Shown: positions 54,295 to 64,000, counted from the first letter of the stretch. The stretch: 64,000 nucleotides of DNA from Microbacterium sp. Gd 4-13 (GCF_003095395.1 NZ_QEIJ01000004.1:248001-312000), one strand, 5' to 3'. Numbers and translations are program-made. The notes: generated from the sequence alone by a model not told the origin.

Positions 54295-55308
54295 ATGGAT
54301 TCCGTGAAACCACGACGCCACCGCCCTGCGCTGTTCGCCGTGACGCTCGCTGTCAGCGTGCCCCTGGTGGTGCTCACGGCCTGGCCGCAGGCGTTCGGGG
54401 CGCAGACGGCACCGGTCGTGGCGCAGGTCATCGCGTTCCGCGGGCCGCTCGCAATCGCCTTGCTCACGATCGCCCTGGTCACCTCGATCATCGCGGTCAT
54501 CAGACGTCGGTGGTCGGTCTCGGCGGCTCTCGCGATCGCCGTCGCAGCTGCCGCAGTGATCAACGGCGGCGTCGTGCTCGCGCGCGCAGGGGGCGCTGAG
54601 AGCACCGGCGGTGAGCTCACGGTCGTGGCGTGGAACACGCAGGGCGGCGCCGCCGCACCGTCGGCCATCGCCCGATTGGTGCAGGAGACCGGGGCTGAGA
54701 TCGTGAGCCTCCCCGAGACCGACGCGGACGCCGCTGCCGAGGCCGTGCGGATGCTCGCCGAGCGGGGCGTGCACATGTCCACGGACACCACGTACGGCGG
54801 GACGGGGTACTCGCCGATCCCCACGTCGATCCTCATCGCCGGCGAGCTGGGCGAGTATCGGGTGGACGCGTCGGCGGGATCGACCCCTGGCCTCCCGAGC
54901 GCCGTCTGGCGGCCCGTTTCGGGTGAGGGGCCGACGATCGTCGCCGCACACCCCATGCCGCCCCTCCCGGGAAGCCTGAACCAGTGGCGCGAGGGTCTGC
55001 GCTGGGTCGCTGACCGATGCGATGCGCCGAACGTGATCGTCGCGGGCGACCTCAACGCGACCGTCGACCATCTCTCCGGAACCGGGCGCGGCCCCGCACT
55101 CGTCGGAGCGTGCGCCGATGCCGCTTCGGAGGTGGGCGCCGCCTCGACGGGTACCTGGCCAGCCCGGTTTCCCGCCTGGCTCGCGTCGCCGATCGATCAC
55201 GTGCTCGTCGGACCGGCCTGGTCGGTGCGAGGGTTCGACGTGGTGACGTCGTTCGACGATGCCGGGAGCGATCACCGCCCCGTCGTCGCCGAACTCGAGA
55301 GGCGCTGA
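54295..55308 (+). CDS. Membrane endonuclease/exonuclease/phosphatase (EEP) family protein
   Basis: 337 residues from ATG 54295, with GAGAGG eight bases upstream. Three N-terminal helices (LFAVTLAVSVPLVVLTAW, AFRGPLAIALLTIALVTSII, ALAIAVAAAAVINGGVVLA) precede an extracytoplasmic EEP domain: LTVVAWNTQGGAAAP, IVSLPETDAD (metal Glu), VAGDLNATVDHL, SPIDHVLVG and the final SDHRPVVAEL with catalytic His. All active-site positions are intact. Such proteins cleave phosphodiesters in DNA, phospholipids or nucleotides; the substrate is unknown. It is divergent from the LAATG protein, with 124 bp between them. Confidence 0.85.
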   Translation: MDSVKPRRHRPALFAVTLAVSVPLVVLTAWPQAFGAQTAPVVAQVIAFRGPLAIALLTIALVTSIIAVIRRRWSVSAALAIAVAAAAVINGGVVLARAGGAESTGGELTVVAWNTQGGAAAPSAIARLVQETGAEIVSLPETDADAAAEAVRMLAERGVHMSTDTTYGGTGYSPIPTSILIAGELGEYRVDASAGSTPGLPSAVWRPVSGEGPTIVAAHPMPPLPGSLNQWREGLRWVADRCDAPNVIVAGDLNATVDHLSGTGRGPALVGACADAASEVGAASTGTWPARFPAWLASPIDHVLVGPAWSVRGFDVVTSFDDAGSDHRPVVAELERR

Positions 55309-55320
55309 GCCGCGACCTGC

Positions 55321-55671
55321 CTACGCCAGTTCGGTGACGAAGCCGATCTTGTTGCCGTCGGGATCGATCAGCTCGAAGAACTCGACCACGCCTTCGAAAC
55401 GCTGCATCTCGCCGACCGTCAGGCCCCGCGACTCCAGGTCGCGCCGCAGCGCCGTCGCGTCGGCGACGCTGATGTTCACCGAAATGCCCTCGCGGCCCGC
55501 AAGATCGGGGGCGGCCGCCAGCTGCAACCAGAAGGGGCCGAGGTCGAACTCGACGAGACCGTCCAGGGGAATCTGATCGGGCTCGCCGAGCGAGAGCGCC
55601 GTTCGGTACCAGTCGGTCGCACGGTCGATGTCGCGGACGGGTATGCCCACCGTCACGGCTTTCGCATCCAT
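55321..55671 (-). CDS. VOC-superfamily (glyoxalase/bleomycin-resistance-like) protein
   Basis: 116 residues. Two beta-alpha-beta-beta-beta units: VTVGIPVRDIDRATDWYRTA and FDLGPFWLQLAAAP, then ISVNISVADATALRRDLES and FFELIDPDGNKIGFV. The terminal DPDGNKIGF is a VOC hallmark. The metal-ligand Glu and His pattern is incomplete, so enzymatic activity is uncertain. On its strand TACCGT lies six bases upstream of the ATG, another leaderless layout. Confidence 0.85.
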   Translation of the reverse strand: MDAKAVTVGIPVRDIDRATDWYRTALSLGEPDQIPLDGLVEFDLGPFWLQLAAAPDLAGREGISVNISVADATALRRDLESRGLTVGEMQRFEGVVEFFELIDPDGNKIGFVTELA

Positions 55672-55743
55672 GCCGTCACGGTAGCGCCAACCCGGACCGA
55701 TGCTCCAGAGCAGAAACCGCAGGCCGCGCGGCCGCCACGGCGA

Positions 55744-56667
55744 TCAGCGCGGCAGGAGCGTGAGGAGCGTGACCTCGGGGCGGCAGGCGAACCGCACCGG
55801 GGCGTAGATCGAATGCCCGAGGCCGGCGCTGACGTTGAGCGGCGCGGTGCGTCCCTCGTGCGTCCACTCGCTCAGACCGCGGGCCTGGTCGAGTGGGATG
55901 TCGCAGTTCGCGACGAGTGCATCGCGGCTGCCCGGGATGCGAACCTGTCCGCCGTGGGTGTGGCCGGCGAAGATCACGTCGGCCCCGAGATCGACGTACT
56001 CGTCGAGCACGCGGCGATAGGGGGCGTGGGTGACGCCGAGCATGAGATCGGCCTCGCCGAGCCCGCCGATCGCCGCGGGGAGCACCTCGAGGTCGTCCCA
56101 GTCGCGGTGGGCATCGTTGACGCCGAAGGCGTTGATGCGCACTCCGCGAACCTCGAGCGACGTCGCCGCGTTGTCGATCAGCGTCCACCCGAGGTCGTCG
56201 GTCAGGTAGCCGTCGAGAGCGTCGACATCCATCTGCTCGATATCGGGGCGGCGCTGCGACGGCCCGGTGAAGTAGCGCAGCGGGTTGCGGAACGACGGTC
56301 CTTGGAAGTCGTTCGATCCGTGGACGAACAGTCCGGGCACGCCCGTGAACGGCTCGAACGCCTCGCGCAGCCCCGTCAGGCCGTCGCGGTGCCCGATGTT
56401 GTCACCGGTGTTGACGATGAGGTCGGGCTCGAGTCGGGCGAGACCCGCGATCCACTCCTGCTTGCGGTGCTGCCACGGCGCCATGTGGGCGTCGGAGATG
56501 TGCAGGATGCGGAGGGCATCGGCGTCACGCGGCAGCACCCGCAGGGCGTGATAGCGGACGGTGAAGAGGTAGCGCTCGATTCCCATGCCCCAGGTCGCGG
56601 CGCCCGCACCGACCGCCCCCACCGCCGCGACGGCGGTGAGGGCGGCCTTGGCCGCAGGTGCTACCAC
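55744..56667 (-). CDS. Membrane-anchored metallophosphoesterase
   Basis: 307 residues from GTG 56665-56667, directly after the stop of the penicillin-binding protein gene. An N-terminal hydrophobic anchor (AALTAVAAVGAVGAGAATWG) precedes the calcineurin-like core: LRILHISDAHMAP, IVNTGDNIGH, VHGSNDFQGP, GVTHAPYRRVLD and IFAGHTHGGQVRIPG. The full dinuclear-metal motif set (DxH, GDN, GSND, THxP, GHTHGG) is intact. YkuE-type relatives act on lipid A-like or nucleotide phosphoesters. Pairing with a class A PBP is widespread in actinobacteria and suggests an envelope role. Confidence 0.92.
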   Translation of the reverse strand: MVAPAAKAALTAVAAVGAVGAGAATWGMGIERYLFTVRYHALRVLPRDADALRILHISDAHMAPWQHRKQEWIAGLARLEPDLIVNTGDNIGHRDGLTGLREAFEPFTGVPGLFVHGSNDFQGPSFRNPLRYFTGPSQRRPDIEQMDVDALDGYLTDDLGWTLIDNAATSLEVRGVRINAFGVNDAHRDWDDLEVLPAAIGGLGEADLMLGVTHAPYRRVLDEYVDLGADVIFAGHTHGGQVRIPGSRDALVANCDIPLDQARGLSEWTHEGRTAPLNVSAGLGHSIYAPVRFACRPEVTLLTLLPR

Positions 56668-59259
56668 TCAGCAGGCCTTCGCGGTGTACGCGACGGTGAT
56701 GGCCGTGCCGCGCGAGGTGACGGTGCCGGCGCTCGGGTTCGTGCCCGAGACGAGACCCGCGTCGGGCGCGGCAGGGTCGGCCGTGCAACTGCCCGACAGC
56801 TGGGTGAAGCCCGCCGCCTGCAGTGTCGCGACCGCCTGGGCGGGCGCCGAACCCGCGACCGAGGGCACCGACGTCGCCTGACCGTTGCTGGGGCTGATCG
56901 TGATGTTCGCACCGGAGGGCGCGCGGTTCGCGCTTTGCGACACGACGATATCCGTCGGCTGATCGGAATCGACGGGGCTACCGACAGATACCGAGAAGCC
57001 TGCGGCCTCCAGCGTCGAGGTCGCCTGGTCGACCGACTGACCCACCACGTTCGGCACGTCGCGCTGCACCTGGCGCACCAGGTTGTTGTCGGGCCGCGGG
57101 AACGCGTCTCCGCCATACGCCGCATTGGCCGCGCGCTGCACGTCTTTCGCGATGAAGTAGCGGATGTTCTGCAGGCCGTTGCCTCGGTAGCTGTTCTTGA
57201 AGACGTCCAGCTTGCCGTTGGCGTTACCTGCCCAGACCGCGGTGGCGACCTTCGAGCTCGACTCGACCATCCAGGTCTGCCACTCCTGGTGCGTTCCCGT
57301 CTTTCCGATCAGCGCGGTGCCGTCACCGGTGTTCGCTCGTGAGCCGGTTCCGCCGCCCGCCATGACGCCCTGCAGCGCGTACGCCGCCGTCGCCGCGACC
57401 TCGGGCGTGATGACCTGCTCGCAGGTGGTCTCGGGGATGGGGAGTTCCTCGCCCTTGGAGTTCGTCACACGGTCGATGACCTTCGGCTGGCAGTAGATGC
57501 CGTTGTTCGCCACCGTGCCGTACGCGCCGGCCATCGCCATCGGCGAGACGGCGCTGGGGCCGATGATCTGCGTCGGGTACTCGACCTGGATGGGCTCGCC
57601 GTTGCTGCCCATCACGCCCATCCTTGCTGCCACCTTTCCGATGTCGCACAGGTCGAGCTGCGCGGCCATGGCGACGTATCCCGAGTTCAGCGAATCGCGG
57701 GTGAAGGTCATAGGCGTGCCGTAGCCACCGCCGGTGCCACCGAAGTTGCCCGGTTTCCAGGTGTTGCCGACGATGTTGCCGGTGCAGCTGTTGGTGAAGC
57801 GGCTGATCGCCACGTCTCGACCGTTGACCGACTCGTTGACCGAGTGCCCCTTCTCGAGCCAGTCGATCAGGGTGAAGAGCTTGAACGTCGAGCCGGCGGA
57901 GAACCCGTCGGACCCGCCGTTTTTCTGCGTTCCGGCATAGACGATCGACGAGTACGCCGGGTCGCTCGCGGCCAGGTTGCTGTCCTCCGTGAACTTCGTG
58001 TTCTGGGCGATCGCCAGAACGCGCCCGGTCGTGGCTTCAACGCTCACCGATGTCGCACCGTAGCTCGTTCCGGGCACGGACTCGGGCGCGTATTCGGCCA
58101 TGGCGTCCTGCGCCGCGCTCTGCACGCGCCAGTCGAGCGTGGTGTAGATGTTCAACCCGCCCTGCTTCAGGGCGCGCTCACGGTCGACGGGCTCGGCACC
58201 GAAGGCCGGGTCGCTGCGCACGACCGAGACGACGTACTGGCAGAAGTACGCGGTCGCGCCGGTTGCGGAGCATCCGGTCTGCGCGGGAGTGATCGCCGGG
58301 GTGATCGGCTCGGCCACGGCGGCGTCATGCTGCTCTTGCGTGATCTTGCCGTCTTCGAGCATGCGGCCGAGAACGTAGGTCTGACGCGTCTTGGTGAGCG
58401 CGTATCCGTTCGCGGCGCCGTTCGACGCGTTGTCGGGCTGATCGATGCGGTACGTGTTCGGGTTCTGCACGATGCCCGCGAGAACGGCGGCCTGGCCGAC
58501 GCTCAGATCGGCCGCTGACACGTTGAAGTAGTAGCGGGCCGCGGCGTCGATGCCGTAGGTCGTGCCGCCGAAGTTGGCGATGTTCAGGTAGCCGAGCAGG
58601 ATCTCGTCTTTCGAGTACTCCTTCTCGAGCTGGATGGCGAAGCGCATTTCCTGCAGCTTGCGCTCGTAGCCGTCGACGCCCGACGCCTGGGTCGCCTCGA
58701 GCCAGCAGCTCTGAAGGGCTTCGTCACGGGTCTTGATGGTGGTGACGGTGCCGTCGTCGGCGGTTTCGGTCTCTGCCTGCGCGTCGCGCTCGCACCGCTG
58801 GATGAGCACGTTCTTCACGTACTGCTGGCTGATCGACGAACCACCCTGCGTCGCACCGCCCTGAGCGTTGCTCAGAAGGGCGCGGGTGGTGCCGATGAGG
58901 TCGACGCCGCCGTGCTGGTAGTAGCGGGGGTCTTCGCTGGAGAGGATCGCGTCGTACGCGACCGGGTTGATCTGGCCGAACTCGACCGGGGAGCGGTTCT
59001 GGTCGTAGAACGACGTCAGCTCCACCCAGCCATCTTCGCCCGCGTTCGTGTAGATCGTCGTCGGCAGCATGAGCTCGTCGATCTCGAGGTAGCTCGGCAT
59101 GTTGTCGAAGATCTTGATGGCGCTGGAGGCGGCGGCGCCCGAGACGGCGATGGCCGGGGTCACGGTGGCGGTGATGAGCACACCCGCGACGACGCTGAGG
59201 CCCACGAGTCCGAGAAGACCCCCGAGCGCGCCAGTAGGCGTCCGTTTCTTGTCAGGCAT
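56668..59259 (-). CDS. Class A penicillin-binding protein with two PASTA domains
   Basis: 863 residues from ATG 59257-59259; on its strand TACGAT lies seven bases before the ATG. After an N-terminal helix comes the GT51 transglycosylase (SSEDPRYYQHGGVDLIGTTR with the catalytic Glu, GGSSISQQYVKN). The transpeptidase has SAGSTFKLFTLIDW with the active-site Ser in SxxK, RDSLNSGYVAM (SxN), and the KTGT box in LIGKTGTHQEWQTW. Two C-terminal PASTA domains follow (DVPNVVGQSVDQATSTLEAA and SVPSVAGSAPAQAVATLQAA), ending in YTAKAC. It polymerises and cross-links peptidoglycan. The metallophosphoesterase gene follows directly. Confidence 0.96.
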   Translation of the reverse strand: MPDKKRTPTGALGGLLGLVGLSVVAGVLITATVTPAIAVSGAAASSAIKIFDNMPSYLEIDELMLPTTIYTNAGEDGWVELTSFYDQNRSPVEFGQINPVAYDAILSSEDPRYYQHGGVDLIGTTRALLSNAQGGATQGGSSISQQYVKNVLIQRCERDAQAETETADDGTVTTIKTRDEALQSCWLEATQASGVDGYERKLQEMRFAIQLEKEYSKDEILLGYLNIANFGGTTYGIDAAARYYFNVSAADLSVGQAAVLAGIVQNPNTYRIDQPDNASNGAANGYALTKTRQTYVLGRMLEDGKITQEQHDAAVAEPITPAITPAQTGCSATGATAYFCQYVVSVVRSDPAFGAEPVDRERALKQGGLNIYTTLDWRVQSAAQDAMAEYAPESVPGTSYGATSVSVEATTGRVLAIAQNTKFTEDSNLAASDPAYSSIVYAGTQKNGGSDGFSAGSTFKLFTLIDWLEKGHSVNESVNGRDVAISRFTNSCTGNIVGNTWKPGNFGGTGGGYGTPMTFTRDSLNSGYVAMAAQLDLCDIGKVAARMGVMGSNGEPIQVEYPTQIIGPSAVSPMAMAGAYGTVANNGIYCQPKVIDRVTNSKGEELPIPETTCEQVITPEVAATAAYALQGVMAGGGTGSRANTGDGTALIGKTGTHQEWQTWMVESSSKVATAVWAGNANGKLDVFKNSYRGNGLQNIRYFIAKDVQRAANAAYGGDAFPRPDNNLVRQVQRDVPNVVGQSVDQATSTLEAAGFSVSVGSPVDSDQPTDIVVSQSANRAPSGANITISPSNGQATSVPSVAGSAPAQAVATLQAAGFTQLSGSCTADPAAPDAGLVSGTNPSAGTVTSRGTAITVAYTAKAC

Positions 59260-59359
59260 AGGCTTGATCGTAAGGGAGAACCCTGGGCGATGGCTCGACA
59301 GCCCCGCCGTTTCCGTAGGCCGCGATTCCCGCGCCGACCTCGACGATTCCGGAGCCGCG

Positions 59360-59578
59360 ATGACCACGTGGGAGTACCTCACCACACCCCTTCTCATCCA
59401 CAACACCGCCGCCATCCTCAACAACTGGGGCAAGCAGGGCTGGGAGCTCGTGCAGGTGGTGACCGGTCCGGAGGGCGGGCTCGTCGCCTACTTCAAGCGC
59501 CCGACGGGCGCCGGCTCCGCGAACGCGGGGCTGGATGCTGCGGCCACCGCCGCTCAGCAGTTCGGGGAGTCTTCGTGA
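59360..59578 (+). CDS. DUF4177-like small protein
   Basis: 72 residues from ATG 59360 with GGAG five bases upstream. TTWEYLTTPLLIHNTAAILN and KQGWELVQVVTGPEGGLVAY give the WEY...L...GW(E/Q)LV pattern of DUF4177-type small proteins, followed by FKRP and an Ala-rich tail. No function is known for the family. It is joined by a four-base overlap to the RidA-type gene, so the two are translationally coupled. Confidence 0.82.
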   Translation: MTTWEYLTTPLLIHNTAAILNNWGKQGWELVQVVTGPEGGLVAYFKRPTGAGSANAGLDAAATAAQQFGESS

Positions 59579-60042
59579 CCGCGTCCGCCATGCTGGCCGA
59601 GCTCGGCATTGATCTGCCGAGCGTCCCGCAGCCCGCCGGCGCCTACATCCCTGCGAAGGTCTTCGGCGATCTCGTCTTCACCGCGGGGCAGCTGCCGCTC
59701 GTCTCCGGCGTGCTCCCGGCGACCGGTAAGGTCGGCGAAGGCCGCGACCTCGTCGACCCCGCCGACGCCCACCAGTACGCCCGGCTCTGCGCACTGAACG
59801 CGATCGCCGCGGCGGCGGCCGCCGTCGGCGACGTCGACCGCATCACGGGTGTTCTGAAGGTGACCGGGTTCGTCGCCTCGATCCCGGCCTTCACGGGCCA
59901 GCCCGGTGTCATCAACGGTGCGAGCGAACTGCTCGGCCACGTCTTCGGCGATGCCGGGCGTCACGCCCGATCCGCCGTCGGCGTACCAGTGCTCCCGCTC
60001 GACAGCCCCGTCGAGGTCGAGGTCGTCTTCACGCTCGCCTGA
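59575..60042 (+). CDS. RidA/YjgF-YER057c family protein
   Basis: 155 residues from GTG 59575, overlapping the DUF4177 stop. Signature elements: GAYIPAKVFGDLVFTAGQLP, QYARLCALNAIAAAAAAVGD, ITGVLKVTGFVASIPAF and RSAVGVPVLPLDSPVEVEVV. RidA proteins hydrolyse reactive enamine/imine intermediates to ketoacids. This one belongs to the longer subgroup (MLAELGIDLPSVPQPAGAYI start) in which the catalytic arginine is often absent; the segment RHARSAVGVP supplies an Arg near the expected place, but alignment would be needed to confirm it. Confidence 0.88.
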   Translation: MTASAMLAELGIDLPSVPQPAGAYIPAKVFGDLVFTAGQLPLVSGVLPATGKVGEGRDLVDPADAHQYARLCALNAIAAAAAAVGDVDRITGVLKVTGFVASIPAFTGQPGVINGASELLGHVFGDAGRHARSAVGVPVLPLDSPVEVEVVFTLA

Positions 60043-60052
60043 GCCGCAGCAT

Positions 60053-60091
60053 CCGCCCCGGGCGCTTCGACAGGCTCAGCGACCGGGGCGG
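60053..60091. repeat. Hairpin carrying a CTTCGACAGGCTCAG-type intergenic motif
   Basis: CCGCCCCGG (60053-60061) pairs with CCGGGGCGG (60083-60091) around CGCTTCGACAGGCTCAGCGA. The loop motif CTTCGACAGGCTCAG recurs between genes in many actinobacterial genomes (recollection, not checked). It lies 11 bases after ridA and probably terminates it; the stop codon of the small minus-strand ORF lies inside the loop. Confidence 0.55.
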
Positions 60092-60239
60092 CGGTTGGGA
60101 GACTCTCCCATCGGTGCGAGCAGCGCCGCCCCGGCGATCGCACTCAGACGATGGTGACCGATCACGATGATCGCGGATGAGGCCATCGCCATCCAGACGC
60201 CGAGCACGGGTACGAACCACCGAGTGCGAAACGCTGTCG

Positions 60240-60243
<4 letters not shown>
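60076..60243 (-). CDS. Small membrane protein downstream of acs
   Basis: 55 residues, starting with an ATG that overlaps the acs stop by four bases (ATGA). Sequence features: TTAFRTRWF start, hydrophobic stretch VPVLGVWMAMASSAIIVIG, HHRLS turn, AIAGAALLAP and a basic Pro/Arg tail. It looks like a one- or two-helix membrane protein. Translational coupling to acetyl-CoA synthetase and use of GC-rich codons in frame argue that it is real. I recognise no family. Its stop lies inside the intergenic hairpin at 60053-60091. Confidence 0.55.
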
Positions 60244-62216
<1,973 letters not shown>

Positions 62217-62382
62217 CGGGGCGCGCTCCCTTGCGTGGCGGATGGGAGGGCGGATGCTGCGCATCGCCCGCCGGACAGGCTCAATCTAGCCACGGGTCGG
62301 AGGTGCGACTACCTCCGATAGTTGGTCGGTCGTTCGTGCGCGTCGATCGCGTTCCCCTCGGATTGGGCATAGTATCGATGCC

Positions 62383-62485
62383 AGCCGAACTTCGATTCTG
62401 GCATTCGCGGCGCGCGCACCCCCCCAATCGTGCGTGCTGCGTGGCGGCACCTCATACCCCCCTATGAGGTGCCGCCTCCTCTTTT
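62383..62485 (+). ncRNA. 6C RNA (actinobacterial C-rich small RNA)
   Basis: Two consecutive stem-loops each expose a run of at least six cytosines. The first is GCGCGCAC around a C-run then GTGCGTGC (about 62411-62438). The second is GCGGCACCTCATA, loop CCCCCC, TATGAGGTGCCGC (62444-62475), followed by CTCCTCTTTT as intrinsic terminator. This two-hairpin C-loop architecture, with GATTCTGGCATTCGCGG upstream, is the definition of 6C RNA in Actinobacteria. The loops pair with G-rich ribosome sites, and mycobacterial relatives (B11) repress translation. A -10 TAGTAT at 62370-62375 sets the 5' end near 62383. It occupies the acs-tadA gap. Confidence 0.9.
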
Positions 62486-62569
62486 CCCGGGCGCTCCTCC
62501 CCAGCGCCTCGGCGCTGCGTCTTCTCCACCGCCGACCGCGATCGACGGCGACGAGCAGACGCTTCTTCC

Positions 62570-62575
62570 TACGGT
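62570..62575 (+). promoter_or_regulatory. -10 box for a leaderless tadA-type transcript
   Basis: TACGGT, six bases (CGACGA), then ATG 62582. No ribosome site is present. Confidence 0.45.
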
Positions 62576-62581
62576 CGACGA

Positions 62582-63166
62582 ATGGTCGTCCCCTTCGTCG
62601 TCACCCCGCGTCCGCACCATCCGCGCGCCGAGCCGGCCGAGCCCGCCTCGCTCGTCCCCGTCGTCGTCCCCGCGGCCCGCGACGAGATCGCACCCATCGA
62701 CGAGGGCTTCGTGTCGCGGCATCCGGTGCTCCAGTCGTTCGGACGCTACCTCGACGATCCCGACGTGACCGACCTCTTCGTCAACGGCGACGCCGGACTC
62801 TTCGTCGATCGCGGCGACGGGCCCCGACGCGTGCGGGAGTGGCACGCGGGCGAAAGCGACGTGCGCGACCTCGCGGTCGCGTTGATCGGGCTCGGCGGCC
62901 GGCACATCGACGACGCGACGCCGTGCGTCGACGTGCGTCTCGGCCGAGGGCTGAGGGTGCACGCGGTGCTCGCTCCGATCGCGCAGCGTGGCACGTCGAT
63001 CTCGATCCGCGTGCCGAGGATGTCGTTGCCCGATCTCGACGACCTCGCCCGCGGCGGCATGGTCGACGCGGCGGGCGCCGCAGCGCTCGGCCGGCTCGTC
63101 GCCGACCGCACGAACGTTCTCATCACCGGCGCCGGCGGGGCGGGCAATACCACATGGCGGATATGA
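62582..63166 (+). pseudogene. TadA/CpaF-type pilus-assembly ATPase, disrupted in the P-loop
   Basis: 194 residues remain. The start matches the N-terminal domain of the TadA/VirB11 secretion ATPases: VLQSFGRYLDDPDVTDLFVN, GLFVDRGDGPRRV, LGRGLRVHAVLAPIAQRGTS, ISIRVPRMSLPDLDDL and then NVLITGAGGAGNTTWRI. The last segment should be the Walker A motif (GAGGAGKTT plus LL). Here the Lys codon is changed and the frame ends five codons later, and no Walker B, His box or C-terminal half follows. The rest of the gene is presumably displaced beyond the right edge by an inserted element. Flp/tight-adherence pilus assembly would be lost unless another copy exists. Confidence 0.82.
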
Positions 63167-63242
63167 CGCCAGTAGCGACTATCGACGACCACACGCTGAT
63201 CGGCGATGAGCGGCTGGCGTCGAAAACTAAAGTGATGTGGTA
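63148..63242. repeat. 8-bp inverted repeats at the presumed left end of an inserted element
   Basis: TACCACAT (63148-63155) and ATGTGGTA (63235-63242) are exact inverted copies, 79 bp apart. The first lies exactly where tadA sequence departs from the family. They could be recombinase half sites or a terminal structure of the element. The space between (63167-63234) has no gene and is less GC-rich than the chromosome. Confidence 0.4.
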
Positions 63243-63274
63243 GCTTCTCTGTAGGCGGATGAAGGGAGCCTCAG

Positions 63275-63997
63275 GTGGCGATCGACGAGGGACGTGCATG
63301 GGCGTTGCGGACGCTGGGAGCCGATGGGGTGCTGGTGCGGGAGCAGATCTCGGCCATCATCCGCGACTGCCACGAGAAGATGGCGAACGCGCAGGCGGAA
63401 GCCGACATGAAGCACACCGGCGTGTACGGGCAGATCTGGCGTAAGTGCCTAGATGAGTTTGTGGCGGTGCTCGGGCGGCTTCCCTCGGCTGAGATCATCC
63501 CGCGGCGGGGCTACAAGCTGGTCTCGTTCAACGGCGTGGTCCTCTTCCCGTGGCGCTTCGCCCGGGAGCGCTCCACGGACATCGGATCGCGTCCTTTCGC
63601 GGTGTCGGACACGCGTATCTCCCTCTTCAGGCAGGAACGGGATCTCGCGCAGCAGCGCCTCGACATTGAGTACGAGCACCCGGAACTGACCGAGGAGGAG
63701 CGGGAGCTTCTCGACGCCGAAGCCAAGGCGCTCGAAGAGACGCTGACGTCTCACCGTGTGGTCGTCGTGCCCTACGCGAGCAACCCGTCTGCGCTTCACA
63801 GCATCGACTGGGGCGAGGCGACCCTGGGAGCCGATGGCTACCTCACCTTTGCATCGATGGAGTCGTTGCTCGACGTCGGATCGGACTCGTTGGTGGATGT
63901 CGAGCCTGCGGAGGAAGAGAGCTTCTCGAACGGCCCTATCCCGCGCCCTCAGCTGGGGGTGAAGGAGGAAGAGGCAGACGGAGGCGCTCATGGATGA
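63275..63997 (+). CDS. Unknown protein on the inserted element
   Basis: 240 residues from GTG 63275, with AAGGGAG six bases upstream. I do not recognise the family. The N-terminal half is helical (VREQISAIIRDCHEKMANAQ) and continues GQIWRKCLDEFVAVLG. A central basic/aromatic segment IIPRRGYKLVSFNGVVLFPW leads to RFARERSTDI, a predicted helix follows (LAQQRLDIEYEHPELTEEER), then VVVVPYASNPSALHSIDWGE and an acidic tail. No signal peptide or membrane helix. The stop overlaps a second start (ATG 63990), so at least two co-translated genes exist, as in many small accessory or defence operons; a defence role is speculation. Confidence 0.72.
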   Translation: MAIDEGRAWALRTLGADGVLVREQISAIIRDCHEKMANAQAEADMKHTGVYGQIWRKCLDEFVAVLGRLPSAEIIPRRGYKLVSFNGVVLFPWRFARERSTDIGSRPFAVSDTRISLFRQERDLAQQRLDIEYEHPELTEEERELLDAEAKALEETLTSHRVVVVPYASNPSALHSIDWGEATLGADGYLTFASMESLLDVGSDSLVDVEPAEEESFSNGPIPRPQLGVKEEEADGGAHG

Positions 63998-64000
63998 CCG
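63990..64000 (+). CDS. Start of a further gene, cut by the window edge
   Basis: ATG 63990 has GGAGG five bases upstream and overlaps the preceding gene by eight bases. Only the first codons (Met-Asp-Asp) are visible. The ribosome site and overlap suggest a coupled second gene of the inserted element. Confidence 0.45.

Overview
The window is very GC-rich, densely coded chromosomal DNA from an actinobacterium, most likely a Microbacteriaceae member close to Microbacterium. That placement is inference from gene content: small-type SRP RNA, 6C RNA, Mqo, dnaX-recR, lysC/asd, a WxL/DUF916 surface cluster and many start codons placed directly behind a TANNNT box. Apart from two tRNAs, one SRP RNA and one 6C RNA, it is almost all protein genes, often with ATGA or GTGA overlaps.

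Layout. 1-5.4 kb (minus): a partial 2H phosphoesterase, tRNA-Ser and the three-gene MoxR / DUF58 / transglutaminase operon. 5.5-14.8 kb: SRP RNA, a NudK-type Nudix hydrolase, pta-ackA, a beta-phosphoglucomutase plus GH65 phosphorylase pair for disaccharide phosphorolysis, and an LPATG-anchored DUF3494 protein with a 36-unit Thr-Pro repeat. 14.9-18.6 kb: dnaX, recR and an EamA transporter. 18.7-21.5 kb: two small uncharacterised genes and a PASTA protein kinase.

21.7-35.0 kb is the most unusual part. It is a phosphate-transport locus whose ATPase gene pstB is separated from pstC-pstA-pstS by about 8 kb. That interval encodes two further PstS-fold exported proteins, a WxL-like secreted protein, a DUF916 (WxL-interacting) membrane protein, a second membrane protein related to its C-terminal half, and a sortase-fold membrane protein lacking the catalytic residues. 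Two 11-bp direct-repeat PHO-box candidates precede the two inserted blocks, and a strong hairpin separates them. I read this as a phosphate-starvation cell-surface complex.

35.0-37.1 kb: a DM13 protein and a ThrE-type exporter. 37.3-46.4 kb: lysC and asd, normally neighbours in actinobacteria, are separated by a minus-strand amidohydrolase / oligopeptide-type ABC importer cassette. The cassette is flanked by two equal-length (79 bp) direct copies of a palindromic repeat. 46.5-51.2 kb: mqo, tdk, galE, a FadR-type regulator and a HAD phosphatase. 51.3-52.4 kb: a decayed accessory pocket beside tRNA-Pro, holding a recombinase-type HTH protein, a frameshifted gene and an IS3 transposase fragment.

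52.7-62.2 kb: an LAATG-anchored surface protein with a possible thioester, an exported EEP-family protein, a VOC protein, a metallophosphoesterase, a class A penicillin-binding protein with PASTA domains, DUF4177, RidA, a 55-aa membrane protein and acetyl-CoA synthetase. 62.4-64 kb: 6C RNA, then a tadA-type pilus ATPase gene broken inside its P-loop, apparently by a mobile element that runs off the right edge.

All calls rest on reading the sequence; no database search was possible.
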